Assembly (NCBI GenBank): GCA_031554215.1
Contig: JAVBKF010000171.1
Coordinates: 1-49,022, forward strand
Length of the DNA: 49,022 nt
DNA from: JAVBKE01 sp031554215
GTDB lineage: Bacteria; Bacillota; Bacilli; JARBTR01
Reading direction: 5' to 3'
Every line of letters begins with the position of its first letter. Position 1 is the stretch's first letter. The position numbers were made by a program, and so were the translations under genes. The notes beneath the pieces were generated by a model. It saw nothing but the letters and a program-made list of their open reading frames with translations, made no database searches and was not told where the DNA came from. Shown piece after piece: positions 16,367-25,787 of this stretch.

Positions 16367-17371
16367 TTACTTCATTTCTTCTAAATAAATCAGTGCATCA
16401 TCAAATGAGTCTACCGGTACAATTTCCATATCTGTTCCGATATCCTCAGCTGTTTTCTTCGCTAGTTTGTAATTATCATCACTGCCAGTTGGTGCAAAAA
16501 ACACTTCCGCCCCGGCATTATCAGCAGCTACCACTTTTTTATCAATGCCACCAATCGGCCCTACATTTCCCTTTTCATCAATCGTCCCTGTGCCAGCTAT
16601 ATTGTGCCCTTTAGTGATATCTTCCTCGCTCAGTTGATTATATATTTCAAGTGAGAACATGAGTCCTGCCGATGGTCCGCCAATTTCTTCTGCATCAATT
16701 TTCACCTCTGGCGTTGTCTCCACCGTCCGGTCATGCGAGTAAGCAATGCCAATCCCAGGCTTTTCTTTCTTATCGCTGCCTTCGATCATCCCAACTTCGA
16801 TGGTTACATCCTTTGTCTTCTCATCACGCACATAGGTCAAATCAACTGTGTCGCCCTCTTTTTTTGTTGCCATTAGATCGATAAATTGATTTTCTGCCGT
16901 TAATGCTTGTCCGTCTGCCTCGGTGATTAAATCACCCGGTTTCAGAATCCCATCAGCCGCTTCACCCTCTGCCACACTTTGAACATATACACCCTTGTAG
17001 ACAATCTCTACAGGTTGTCCTGCTTTATGATAAGCATTAATCACTGCTGCATCTTGCGCATTATCCATTTCCATTTGCTGCCGCTTGTCATATTCCTTAT
17101 CGCTTTCGCCATGTACCAGCAAATCCTCTTTTTTGGTAATTTCATCATATGGACGAAGCGCTGCACTTGCCAAACTATAGACATTTGCCCTGCTCACCAA
17201 AACGGTTACAAGCGATAATGAGCCCGACTCCGCGTAGCCTCCCTCAACCTCAACAAATGGTTCAAGTGGTTCAGCACTACCAGGCATCATCACATAATAT
17301 GGAAGCGGGATAAAGTACAAAATGACTAGCGTAGCAATCACGCTATAGATTATTTTTCTCTTTCGACTCAA
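16367..17371 (-). CDS. ylbL: YlbL: membrane-anchored PDZ and Lon-type (S16) protease
   Basis: Extracytoplasmic serine protease; in B. subtilis YlbL takes part in removing the cell-division inhibitor YneA during checkpoint recovery. With the TTG start at 17371 it has 334 residues: an N-terminal membrane anchor (about 6-27), a PDZ domain (about 120-195) and a Lon-type proteolytic domain with the Ser-Lys dyad: Ser234 in GGPSAG and Lys279 in GGIDKKVVAA. The TTG overlaps the ylbK stop (TTGA), with AGGAG 8 nt upstream inside ylbK, indicating translational coupling. Confidence 0.93.
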   Translation of the reverse strand: MSRKRKIIYSVIATLVILYFIPLPYYVMMPGSAEPLEPFVEVEGGYAESGSLSLVTVLVSRANVYSLASAALRPYDEITKKEDLLVHGESDKEYDKRQQMEMDNAQDAAVINAYHKAGQPVEIVYKGVYVQSVAEGEAADGILKPGDLITEADGQALTAENQFIDLMATKKEGDTVDLTYVRDEKTKDVTIEVGMIEGSDKKEKPGIGIAYSHDRTVETTPEVKIDAEEIGGPSAGLMFSLEIYNQLSEEDITKGHNIAGTGTIDEKGNVGPIGGIDKKVVAADNAGAEVFFAPTGSDDNYKLAKKTAEDIGTDMEIVPVDSFDDALIYLEEMK

Positions 17372-18153
17372 CTGTTTTTCTCCTTCCAATCTGCAATCAC
17401 CTGTCTAATTCTAGGTAAGTGTTTTTTCGTTTCTACCTCTCCCATGGTAATCATTTCTTGAATATTTGTAAATGCCGAAGCGCTAAATTTTGAAAGATTT
17501 GGTTGGATAAAAACATCGACACTGCGCAAGTGGAACCGTTTTGCATTTTCTTGAATAATTTCGAGACTACGTGAAATGACATCGAAAACGGAGACAATTT
17601 CAGATTGATGATTCCAATGAGCAACATCACTGGCAATCACGATATCAGCACCCATTTCCTGCACTTCTGGCACGGGCAACCAATCAATTGCACCACCATC
17701 TACTAGTACTTGTTTTTCCCTTTCAACAGGTACAAATATACCCGGCACCGAAATACTTGCCCGAATAGCTTCGGCAGTGCTCCCTGTACGAAAGACAACC
17801 TTTTCCCCCTTTACAAGATCGGTGGCGACGATAGCAATCGGTTTTTTGAGCGCCTCTATATTTTTCCCATGCGTTAATAACTGCATCAATTGTTGTACTT
17901 TATCGCCCTTAATAAGCCCCTTACGCGAGATTATCACATCCAAATAGCGATTGCGGTTAAACAGCACGGCAAACTTAATCAAGTGATCAATATCGAGACT
18001 AGCCGCATAGCAACCGCCAACCAGTGCTCCCATGCTGCTACCTGCAATCATGTCAATGGCAATACCTGCATCCATCAGTGCTTTAATGACACCTGCATGG
18101 GCGAACCCCCTCGCGCTCCCAGAACTTAATGCCAGGCCGATTTTCGGTTCCAT
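17368..18153 (-). CDS. ylbK: YlbK: patatin-like phospholipase (RssA family)
   Basis: Predicted cytosolic lipid acyl hydrolase; physiological substrate unknown. The 261-residue protein shows the patatin Ser-Asp dyad: nucleophile Ser40 in GSSMG (38-42) and Asp152 in the VDGG motif, with an N-terminal oxyanion-hole glycine-rich loop SSGSARGFAHAG (10-21). The ATG at 18153 follows AAGGGTGAT. It overlaps the start of ylbL by 4 nt, so a membrane protease and a lipase are co-translated, as in other Bacillales. Confidence 0.93.
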   Translation of the reverse strand: MEPKIGLALSSGSARGFAHAGVIKALMDAGIAIDMIAGSSMGALVGGCYAASLDIDHLIKFAVLFNRNRYLDVIISRKGLIKGDKVQQLMQLLTHGKNIEALKKPIAIVATDLVKGEKVVFRTGSTAEAIRASISVPGIFVPVEREKQVLVDGGAIDWLPVPEVQEMGADIVIASDVAHWNHQSEIVSVFDVISRSLEIIQENAKRFHLRSVDVFIQPNLSKFSASAFTNIQEMITMGEVETKKHLPRIRQVIADWKEKNS

Positions 18154-18349
18154 AACATCACCCTTTTATCTGTCATTGAGATAGCTGCTGGTCGTACAAT
18201 CATTTAATCAACTACAAATGGTGAACCCATGTATAAGACAAAGGAGGTCAGTAGCTTGTTCTAATCTGTACCAAAGGAAAATAGGATAGGAGTTGAAGAG
18301 GATTACCCCCATTATATGCAAATGAAATACAGTTGACATGGAGATATTT

Positions 18350-19510
18350 ATGAAAAAAACGCATCTAAAATCACTGCTCATCGCTGCAGCGTTGCTACTC
18401 GTCGTAGTCGTCATCATCGCAAGCCCGAAAATAATACTTGCCGCTTCCATCCGTGGACTCAATATTTGGTGGGGGATTGTTTTTCCGTCATTACTACCAT
18501 TTCTCATCCTCAGTGAACTGATGATTAGCTTTGGCGTTGTTGCCTTAATTGGTACACTCTGCGAGCCCTTTATGAGACCGCTGTTCAAAGTGCCGGGTGT
18601 CGGTGGATTTGTTCTCGCACTTGGCATGGTTTCAGGGTTTCCAACTGGGGCCAAAATGACTGCACAGCTGCGAAATGAACGTTTACTATCGCGCACTGAA
18701 GCAGAGAGGCTTGCTGCTTTCACCAATACAGCAAACCCACTATTTATTTTCGGGGCAGTTGCCGTTGGTTTTTTCCACGAACCTGAGTTAGGGCTCATGA
18801 TTGCATTTGCCCATTACGGAGCCAACCTGATTGTTGGATTCTTGATGCGCTTTTACCGAAAGAACGAAATATCCGTAAAGCCATCGCTAAAAAAAGGCGC
18901 AATCCGCACCGCTATCCTCGCAATGCATCGGACACGTATTAGCGAGAAACGCCCATTTGGAAAGGTATTTGGCGATGCCATTTCATCTTCAGTACAAACG
19001 CTCCTGATGATTGGCGGTTTCATCATAGCCTTCTCTGTGCTCAATAAAGTTTTATTCCAAATTGGCGTAATCCCTTTCCTTGCACATCTAGTTAGCCAAT
19101 TGGTATTGCCGACACTCTCTAGCCCACTCATTGCTGGCTTCTTTGAAATTACACTAGGTATTCAGCTCACAAGTAGCACCAATGCCCCCGTTCTATTTGC
19201 GATGATGGCAGTGGCCTTTATTCTTGGCTTTGGCGGTCTTTCAGTCCATGCTCAAGTTGCCAGCATCTTTGCGACAAGTGACATCCGGTATCGTCCGTTT
19301 TTACTTGCCAAAATTGCTCATGCCGTGATTGCAGTCATTTTGACAGTTGGCCTATTCAAACACGCTGAGTGGATCACCGATGTTTACCGACCACTTGTTT
19401 TTCCAACTGTCGATAACTTCATTATGCCGCTCGGACCACTACTCACACTGGCAACACTTGGACTCTACAGCTTGATTTATTTCTTTCGGCAGCTTGGTAA
19501 AAATGATTAA
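18350..19510 (+). CDS. ylbJ: YlbJ: sporulation integral membrane protein
   Basis: Mother-cell sporulation membrane protein; in B. subtilis it is sigma-E controlled and needed for heat-resistant spores. The 386-residue product has about eight hydrophobic helices of the nucleoside-recognition/gate type, with conserved GFPTGAKMTAQL (about 102-113) and TNTANPLFIFGAVAVGFF. The ATG at 18350 has GGAGAT 4-7 nt upstream; an ATG at 18338 has no ribosome binding site. No clear sigma-E promoter was recognised. It is divergent from ylbK. In B. subtilis the next gene is coaD; here about 7.8 kb of accessory DNA follows. Confidence 0.93.
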   Translation: MKKTHLKSLLIAAALLLVVVVIIASPKIILAASIRGLNIWWGIVFPSLLPFLILSELMISFGVVALIGTLCEPFMRPLFKVPGVGGFVLALGMVSGFPTGAKMTAQLRNERLLSRTEAERLAAFTNTANPLFIFGAVAVGFFHEPELGLMIAFAHYGANLIVGFLMRFYRKNEISVKPSLKKGAIRTAILAMHRTRISEKRPFGKVFGDAISSSVQTLLMIGGFIIAFSVLNKVLFQIGVIPFLAHLVSQLVLPTLSSPLIAGFFEITLGIQLTSSTNAPVLFAMMAVAFILGFGGLSVHAQVASIFATSDIRYRPFLLAKIAHAVIAVILTVGLFKHAEWITDVYRPLVFPTVDNFIMPLGPLLTLATLGLYSLIYFFRQLGKND

Positions 19511-19756
19511 GGTATGGACTAACTCTGCTGAATCAATCCATTTGCCAGAGGCTGAATCAATCTCGTTGGATTGGGTCGTGTGCATACTAAGAGGCTGCTG
19601 GAAACGAGGCTTGTGTCTCGTCAAACTATGATGATATGAACTAGGTTCGGCAGAAGATTTTGTAGCTTTTAGAAGTGCGTGGATCTGTGGGTGAAATGTG
19701 GTAACAGCAGGGCACTTGAAAAAAAGGTTATAATGTCAACGCAATTCAAATTACCA
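19511..19756. other. Left border of the accessory island
   Basis: No gene is seen. A 12-bp direct repeat GCTGAATCAATC occurs at 19527-19538 and 19551-19562 (24-nt period). The stretch ends where the IS256-type sequence starts. Confidence 0.5.
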
Positions 19757-20895
19757 GGGCGTGTAAGATAATGTGCGTAAGTTCAGAAATGAGCCTACGC
19801 ATTTTTAAATGGCAACAAATGATAAAATAAGAAAAAACGATAAAAGAAAAGAGAAGTAAAAAGGGCGAAAATAAAACGAGATCCCCAAAAGGTAAAACTA
19901 GCGGAAGCAATCCTAAAGGAATATGAACCAGGAACTGTTTCGGTCATGCAGGACGCCCTAAAAGACATATTCGGGCCAATATTTGAAGCGATGTTGAAAG
20001 GCGAAATGAACGAGCATCTAGGCTAGGAAAATAATGATCACCAAGCGAAGGAAACAGTAAACCGCAGAAACGGCTATACCACCAAGAAACTGAAAACATC
20101 CGCAGGCAAGCTTGTTATAGAGTCGCCTCGAGATCAAGATGCGAGCTTTGAACCAAAGCAAATACCTAAGCGAAAAAAGGACATTTCAGCGATTGAAAGT
20201 AAAGTGTTATCCCTGTATGCCAAAGGTTTGAGCCAAAGAGACATTGCTGAAGTGAGTGAAGACATTTATGGATTTGACATATCGCATGAAACCATATCTG
20301 AAATCACAAACCGTGTCCCCTGAGCAAATAGAAAACTGGCAAAGTAGGTCTCTTGAGAAATGCTATCCATTTGTATTCGTAGACTGCATGTATGGTACGA
20401 TTCGCAAAGAATACGAAACGAAGTAATATGCTGTATATACGATTCTTGGTTACGATGTCAATGGCGGAAAAGATCTTCGGCCTGTGGCTAAAAGAAAGCA
20501 AGTGGAAGAGCTCATGGATACAAATCTTCGATGAAATCAAAGCACGAGGCGTTGAAGACATCTTCTTCATCTCAATGGACGGGGTGTCTGGTTTGGAAGA
20601 GGGAGCAAGCTCGATCTTCCAAAATGTCATCGTACAAAGATGTATTGTTCACCTGATCAGAAACGCACTCAAATATGTACCTAGCAGGGCATTACAAAGC
20701 GTTTACGGCTAATCTGAAAAAGGTTTATGGTGCACCTAGCCAGAAAGCATCACGGGCGGAATTAGAAAAGTTCAAAGAAACTTGGGTGCAGTATCCAGGT
20801 GCTGCTCACGTATGGGTCAGGAACTTCAAGCACTCTTTGAGCAGCTTTACGATTACAGCAGTGCTGTACGAAAAATGATGTTCACAACAAATATT
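19757..20895 (+). mobile_element. Degenerate, 3'-truncated IS256-family insertion sequence
   Basis: The left end begins near GGGCGTGTAAGATAATGTGC (19757), resembling IS256-family ends, followed by a TGCGTA/TACGCA inverted pair (19774-19801) and the broken transposase. Recognisable IS sequence stops near 20892, so the right third of the element and its right inverted repeat are missing. I see no target duplication. Confidence 0.75.
19871..20895 (+). pseudogene. IS256-family (mutator-type) transposase, broken
   Basis: Read across frames, the stretch encodes most of a mutator-type transposase: MQDALKDIFGPIFEAM, RRNGYTTKKLKTSAGKL, SQRDIAEV, FVDCMYGTIRKEYETK, ARGVEDIFFISMDGVSGL, VQRCIVHLIRNALKYVPS and YDYSSAVRKMMFTTN. 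At least two in-frame stops (after EHLG near 20022 and after YETK near 20423) and about four frameshifts interrupt it. The first two catalytic aspartates can be placed, but the C-terminal glutamate region is deleted. It cannot make a working transposase. Confidence 0.9.
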
Positions 20896-21240
20896 TCAGG
20901 CTCATGTTGGCGAGGTATAATGTACTTCTTTTCCCACCACATCTCATAACTTCTTTGAAAGTGTAGTCACTGATCTTTCTCTTGACTTCACCTTCTAGCT
21001 TTCGAGGTTTAGCCTCTTGCTCAAGTATCAATGCTTCTTTTTTGTTCTCTGCAATTGCGACATACCTTGAAAAACCAGTTCCCATATAACCATTAATTTA
21101 AATGTTCCGTTCTTCATTGGCTCGATTGCCAGTATCTGAACCTGTTGTAATACAATCCACCACTGCTCAAATCGTGGTACTGACCTTCGTTTTTTGTTCT
21201 TGAAAAGCGATCTTTGTTCCATTGATGGCACGAGAAAATT
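20896..21240 (-). pseudogene. Unidentified minus-strand remnant
   Basis: After the IS256 remnant breaks off, the minus strand carries two overlapping open stretches in different frames (21028-21231 and 20882-21085) that join into a plausible lysine-rich product with one frameshift; the second ends in the segment GGKRSTLYLANMSLKYLL. I do not recognise the family. It may be debris of another mobile element. Confidence 0.35.
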
Positions 21241-21337
21241 GCTCCCAAGCCGAAAATATTGTTGAAATATTCCAATTAAGATGATAGTGTAAAACTTGTA
21301 ACATGATTAAAATATTGGATATTTATTGGATTATTAA

Positions 21338-21367
21338 TTGGAAGTGATGTCACAAACGGATCATAAT
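21338..21367 (+). promoter_or_regulatory. Possible promoter of the Hint-domain gene
   Basis: TTGGAA (21338-21343), 18-nt spacer, CATAAT (21362-21367), about 38 nt before the start codon. Moderate match to the SigA consensus in AT-rich DNA, where chance matches are common. Confidence 0.4.
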
Positions 21368-21405
21368 TTTGGACATAAATATGAAAAGGGGTTGGGTTAA
21401 AAAGT

Positions 21406-24400
21406 ATGGATAATGAGAGATTAGTTCGAGCGTGTACGATAACATCCCGTCCAGACGAAACGTTTGAGCGTTTTTTTGCAAATATTATTTATGATTATTC
21501 AGATTTTTACAAATATAATGCCGATGCGATCACACGCAGAACTGAAGTCAATGGAGTTTTAGATAAAGTCTTTCCAAATGATTCTAAGTTCAAAGAATCG
21601 TTGATTAAATTCGCAGAAATTTACATAATCAGAACAATCGCGATGGTTAGCGACTACGGTTTCGACAAGGCAGCCAACGAAGCAGCTGCTCAACAAGCTA
21701 TTGTTGAATCCCTACAGAAAGGTATAAACGAAAAAACAAGTTTGCTTTTTATTGCTTGGCACTTGAATAAATCCTGCCCTGATTTGATCTCATCAGATAC
21801 AAATGAACGTAATTCCTTTGTGAACTACGTGACGAGTGAGCCATTTATCAATGGTTTATTTATTGAGATTATGACTGAAAATAAACTTAAAGCCCAAATG
21901 GTGCTTACTGTCGCTAGAATTATGGGTGAGAGTTATTACAAGTCTGTCTGTAGTAAATGGGAAAAACATCCGCTGTATAATAAGCTGCTTGCTGATTTCA
22001 AAGTCTCCCTTTGGATAGATAATATAAAAAGTATTTTCATCAACGGAAGTCAACTTGAAAGTATAAAAAACAAAGTGAAAACGGAATGCTGCGCTTCTCA
22101 CCGCTACACTGAAGATTATCTTGCAGGTGATAATTGGATAAAATTATCTACGGAGAGAAACGGGACAAATGTATCAAACTGGCTTCGCGAGCACCAGCAC
22201 CCAGGTGTTACTACAGGTATTATTCCAGATAACTCGCATAAAGTGTCGTCAGGTGGCTGCATTGCTGCTGGAACAAAAATCATGCTCGCTAGTGGCGAAA
22301 CCAAGAATGTTCAAGATGTCGTCAGGGGTGATGTTATTGTTTCTGTTGGCGGAAATCTGAGCGTAGCCTCGAGCGAGCTTATTGTAAATCCTAACGTTAC
22401 GGAATTTTATGCAATTAATGAGGACGAGCCATTTTTGTCACCTGAACATCCAATACTCACGCAAACTGGATGGAAATGTCTAGATCCAGAAACCGCCAGA
22501 GCGATTAATTCACACATAGAAGTTTCTGAACTGACTATTGGTGATGTTGTCTGTAAAGTTTCTGGTATTAACGGCTCCCCAGTTTATGAAAATATTCTAG
22601 TGCATGCGATAAATAAAGCAGTTAAAACGAATGTTGTGTCATATGACCTACACTTTGAGGAAGGCTATAACTCCTATCATGCTAACAATTATTGTTGTAT
22701 GCTGAATTATCCTCAATTAACTGCCAACACAATGGCTGCCCAGATTCCAAGTGTTCTTGAAAGTGCTACAGAAAGTGCATTTCTGGATATAAAAGATAGT
22801 TTAGAAACTGCTCGACCATTTCTGAATGAGATGTTCAATGAATATTACATTGAGTATTTTGAAAGGATTCTCAATCAAGGTCCTGTCTCCCAAATGATTG
22901 ACCCTTTGTTTGAGTCGGATTTCGGCTCTAGAACTTTTTTATACAATCAAATAATTTTTGACGATGATGAACAAGCATTTGATGAACTCCATATTATGAA
23001 TCAAAATGTGGCCTTTATAACAAATGACTCAATTGATTTCTCAGATCGAGCCTATGTAAATAAATCTGATGGCGTGCTCTTCTTTGAGAAGGATGATCGG
23101 CAATATTGTTTGAAGATACTTCTCGATGGAATGATGGCCAAAGGCGCAGTTATGGAAAATGGAACCTGGCGAACATTTACTGCTTTAGGTGACTTCTTTT
23201 ATAAACTTTCAGCAAAGTATACAGATGGAAGCGCTTTCGATTATGGCTATCTTAAGATGTGGTATGAAAACTTCAACGGGAGCTATATTGCTAGAGTTAG
23301 CTTTTTACTAGATAAAAATGAAGATCCTGATGCTGCACAATACGCTACTTGTAAACTTAGTTACGAAATGGTGAACAATGTCAATAAGCTTGTCGTTTAC
23401 ATGAATACTAACGAAACCTGTCTGCAATATGTAGACCATCTTTTTGAAACTGCTAAACTATTCATCAGCACAGATTATTCAATTGTAACAGGGTCAGGAC
23501 GGTACCCTGGGAGTAATACTAATTATGATTTTAATGGTCACTATGAGGATGCAACCATGCCTGGACTTGCTTTTTCAAATGTTGCTAATCGAATCGATAT
23601 GCTCAAGTCTGCACTACAGGATCACTTATTAAATAAATCACCAATTGCCAATCAATTTTACACCAGAACCTTACAAAGATTCACTTCAGAAAAAGCATTA
23701 TTGCAGTCGATACCACTCACGGTAGAGGGACTCTATACAGTCGCACCACCAGGTGCTATGAAACAAGTACAGGAGTATACCAATACAAAGCTGTTTAATA
23801 TGACGCTTTACGCTACTAACGAAACGCATAGTGATTGGTTGAAAATGTTTAATTTGCCATGTCCGTTGGTTGGGGAGAATCAATGCTTGACAAGAGAAGA
23901 TGTGGACTACATCAATAACAATGCTAAAGTCAAAAAATTCCTAGTCGAAACTTTTGCAAAGGCTTATTTCTCTGATAGTCTATTGGCATTAAGCGAACAC
24001 GATCAATATTTAAAAGCATGCTTCGACAAAATTGATGATGCCAAAAACAAATTGCAGTACTTCTGGCAAGGCACTGATAACGATAAATGTTTGTCCAAAA
24101 ACTTAGTGTACAAAGAACTGTCTGAACGCTTGCAAAGTCAAGCGTACTATTCCCTGTTACCTGAGTTTAGGTGTTACGTTGACTCGGATAAAACAGGTTG
24201 GGCAAAAAAGTTGTACGAGTATGCCTCCTATAAAAACAACTTAGTCAATCTCGTTTCGGTTAATACGATGGCTGATGAAAACAGTGACGTCGGTTTCCCA
24301 AAACTTCACCATATTGCAGCGATGCTTGACATCATGGACCATTCTGATCAGGTGACTCTTAGCAGTAGCGAAATAACGAGTTATGCGGCAGCACTCAATA

Positions 24401-25605
24401 TAAAGGCACTCAATATGTCGATTTGTTCAAGCTTTTCAAATTTGAAGCGTCTTCCTAGTAACGTAACAAGCGAACGGTTAACTGAATTAATGCGTACAGT
24501 ATTCCTAGCTTACAGTAATTCACTGATCAACAGCAGCCATAATTTTTTCGGAAAGATATGGAATGATGAAGAATTGAAAATGTATGCTACACCACTAAAA
24601 AACTATATGCAAGATAATGGGATTGAAACAATCAATGATTTAACGCCGCAATTGGAAACCTATGCTTCAGAATTATCCGAAAAAGTCATGCAAACAAAAG
24701 AGTGGAGTCTCAAAGACTTGGCGAAGTACATGGATGAGATGAACTATCCGGCTTTAAATTCAATTTTCAAAGCTGCTACTGGTGTCATCTATTTAGGTTC
24801 ACTTGGAGGAAGTATGATTAGTGTACTTGTAAAAAAAGGCGCACTAACTGCTGCAGAATGGGTCTCTTTTACAGTCGGAATCATCAAAGACTCCATCAAT
24901 GTATTCTGCTCTGTTACAACTTTCATTGCACTAAGGGCTGCATTAAATTTAAAATCACTTCTGCCTGAAACTTTAAAGGCAATATCAACGCTGGAAAATG
25001 TATTTAAGGAAGTGGACGTAATTGTAGCCTCGGCTAAAAATGCTGGAGGGGTAAACAAGTTTATTATGTCGATTGGCAAAGGAATTGGTGAAGAATGTGC
25101 ACAGGAAGCAGGAAAAATGATTTCCTTCATTTCTCGCTGCTCAAAAATTTTAAAAATTGCCAAAATCGCACTAAAGGCTTTTGCCGTCCTAACACTGATT
25201 GCTTGCATTGCCGTATCTATTCTAGAGATTGTCAAAGGGTTTGGTTCCGGAGAGTACGCTGTGGTTCTCGCTTTCGAGATAATGGAGGTTGTTACAACAG
25301 CTTTATGCTTGGTATGTGAGAGCATATCGCTAATAGCCGCAATGGCCAGCGTAACTGTTTGTTCAGCAATACCTGTCATAGGCGTTGTGTTTGCCATTAT
25401 CGGTGCCATAATTATGATCGTACTTATGTTCCTCCCAAGAAAAAGACAAGCAACGGAATCCGAACTTTTCGTAGACAATATCAGCAAAAAATTTATTGAT
25501 GGCTTGGTTTCACCAACAGCAGAGTGGATAAACAATCATGGTAAGAAAACGGAAACGCTAAAAGTTGCTCTAAGTAACAGACCTTCTGTTTTATCAGTTA
25601 CATGA
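21406..25605 (+). CDS. Large orphan Hint-domain protein, possible pore-forming toxin or effector
   Basis: A single intact frame of 1399 residues. The ATG at 21406 follows AAAAGGGGTTGGG about 9 nt upstream. No signal peptide is seen. Residues 1-284 are mostly helical-looking and of unknown family. A Hint domain spans about 285-435: block A GGCIAAGTKI with Cys285, an SxxH motif SPEHP (Ser345, His348), and the end SYHANNYCCMLNYP (423-436). Residues 436-1120 are not recognised. The C-terminal part has hydrophobic segments at about 1123-1142, 1152-1180, 1256-1275 and 1283-1343, the last ending MFLPRKRQ, reminiscent of alpha-helical pore-forming proteins. From memory, similar Hint domains occur within large uncharacterised bacterial and fungal proteins. 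The gene stands alone between dead insertion sequences; no immunity or secretion gene is adjacent. Function unknown. Confidence 0.85.
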   Translation: MDNERLVRACTITSRPDETFERFFANIIYDYSDFYKYNADAITRRTEVNGVLDKVFPNDSKFKESLIKFAEIYIIRTIAMVSDYGFDKAANEAAAQQAIVESLQKGINEKTSLLFIAWHLNKSCPDLISSDTNERNSFVNYVTSEPFINGLFIEIMTENKLKAQMVLTVARIMGESYYKSVCSKWEKHPLYNKLLADFKVSLWIDNIKSIFINGSQLESIKNKVKTECCASHRYTEDYLAGDNWIKLSTERNGTNVSNWLREHQHPGVTTGIIPDNSHKVSSGGCIAAGTKIMLASGETKNVQDVVRGDVIVSVGGNLSVASSELIVNPNVTEFYAINEDEPFLSPEHPILTQTGWKCLDPETARAINSHIEVSELTIGDVVCKVSGINGSPVYENILVHAINKAVKTNVVSYDLHFEEGYNSYHANNYCCMLNYPQLTANTMAAQIPSVLESATESAFLDIKDSLETARPFLNEMFNEYYIEYFERILNQGPVSQMIDPLFESDFGSRTFLYNQIIFDDDEQAFDELHIMNQNVAFITNDSIDFSDRAYVNKSDGVLFFEKDDRQYCLKILLDGMMAKGAVMENGTWRTFTALGDFFYKLSAKYTDGSAFDYGYLKMWYENFNGSYIARVSFLLDKNEDPDAAQYATCKLSYEMVNNVNKLVVYMNTNETCLQYVDHLFETAKLFISTDYSIVTGSGRYPGSNTNYDFNGHYEDATMPGLAFSNVANRIDMLKSALQDHLLNKSPIANQFYTRTLQRFTSEKALLQSIPLTVEGLYTVAPPGAMKQVQEYTNTKLFNMTLYATNETHSDWLKMFNLPCPLVGENQCLTREDVDYINNNAKVKKFLVETFAKAYFSDSLLALSEHDQYLKACFDKIDDAKNKLQYFWQGTDNDKCLSKNLVYKELSERLQSQAYYSLLPEFRCYVDSDKTGWAKKLYEYASYKNNLVNLVSVNTMADENSDVGFPKLHHIAAMLDIMDHSDQVTLSSSEITSYAAALNIKALNMSICSSFSNLKRLPSNVTSERLTELMRTVFLAYSNSLINSSHNFFGKIWNDEELKMYATPLKNYMQDNGIETINDLTPQLETYASELSEKVMQTKEWSLKDLAKYMDEMNYPALNSIFKAATGVIYLGSLGGSMISVLVKKGALTAAEWVSFTVGIIKDSINVFCSVTTFIALRAALNLKSLLPETLKAISTLENVFKEVDVIVASAKNAGGVNKFIMSIGKGIGEECAQEAGKMISFISRCSKILKIAKIALKAFAVLTLIACIAVSILEIVKGFGSGEYAVVLAFEIMEVVTTALCLVCESISLIAAMASVTVCSAIPVIGVVFAIIGAIIMIVLMFLPRKRQATESELFVDNISKKFIDGLVSPTAEWINNHGKKTETLKVALSNRPSVLSVT

Positions 25606-25787
25606 ATTTTTACCCCTAACAACAAACAAATAACAAACGATTTCTGCATTCAATGCTTTCTGAGGGTAAATGATTACCTTACCTGGGGCGAAATATAATG
25701 TATCGTATCTCTAGACAATTAAAAATTGACTAGTCAACAGAACGTTGAACAAAATGATTAAGGGGTTTTTGCCCATGACGAGCATGG

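Noticed and set aside
18208..18798. 196-codon minus-strand frame opposite ylbJ
   Set aside because: Antisense to the conserved ylbJ coding sequence, with low-complexity content and no family resemblance.
19527..19562. CRISPR or tandem repeat array near the ylbJ end
   Set aside because: Only two 12-bp copies exist, with no third copy or spacer pattern.
22258..22710. Functional, splicing intein in the large protein
   Set aside because: The Hint end lacks the His-Asn plus Cys/Ser/Thr junction, and the flanks do not join into a recognisable host protein.
24789..25535. 248-codon minus-strand frame opposite the end of the Hint-domain gene
   Set aside because: It is antisense to a well-supported gene, has no ribosome binding site, and its composition mirrors the hydrophobic segments of the plus strand.
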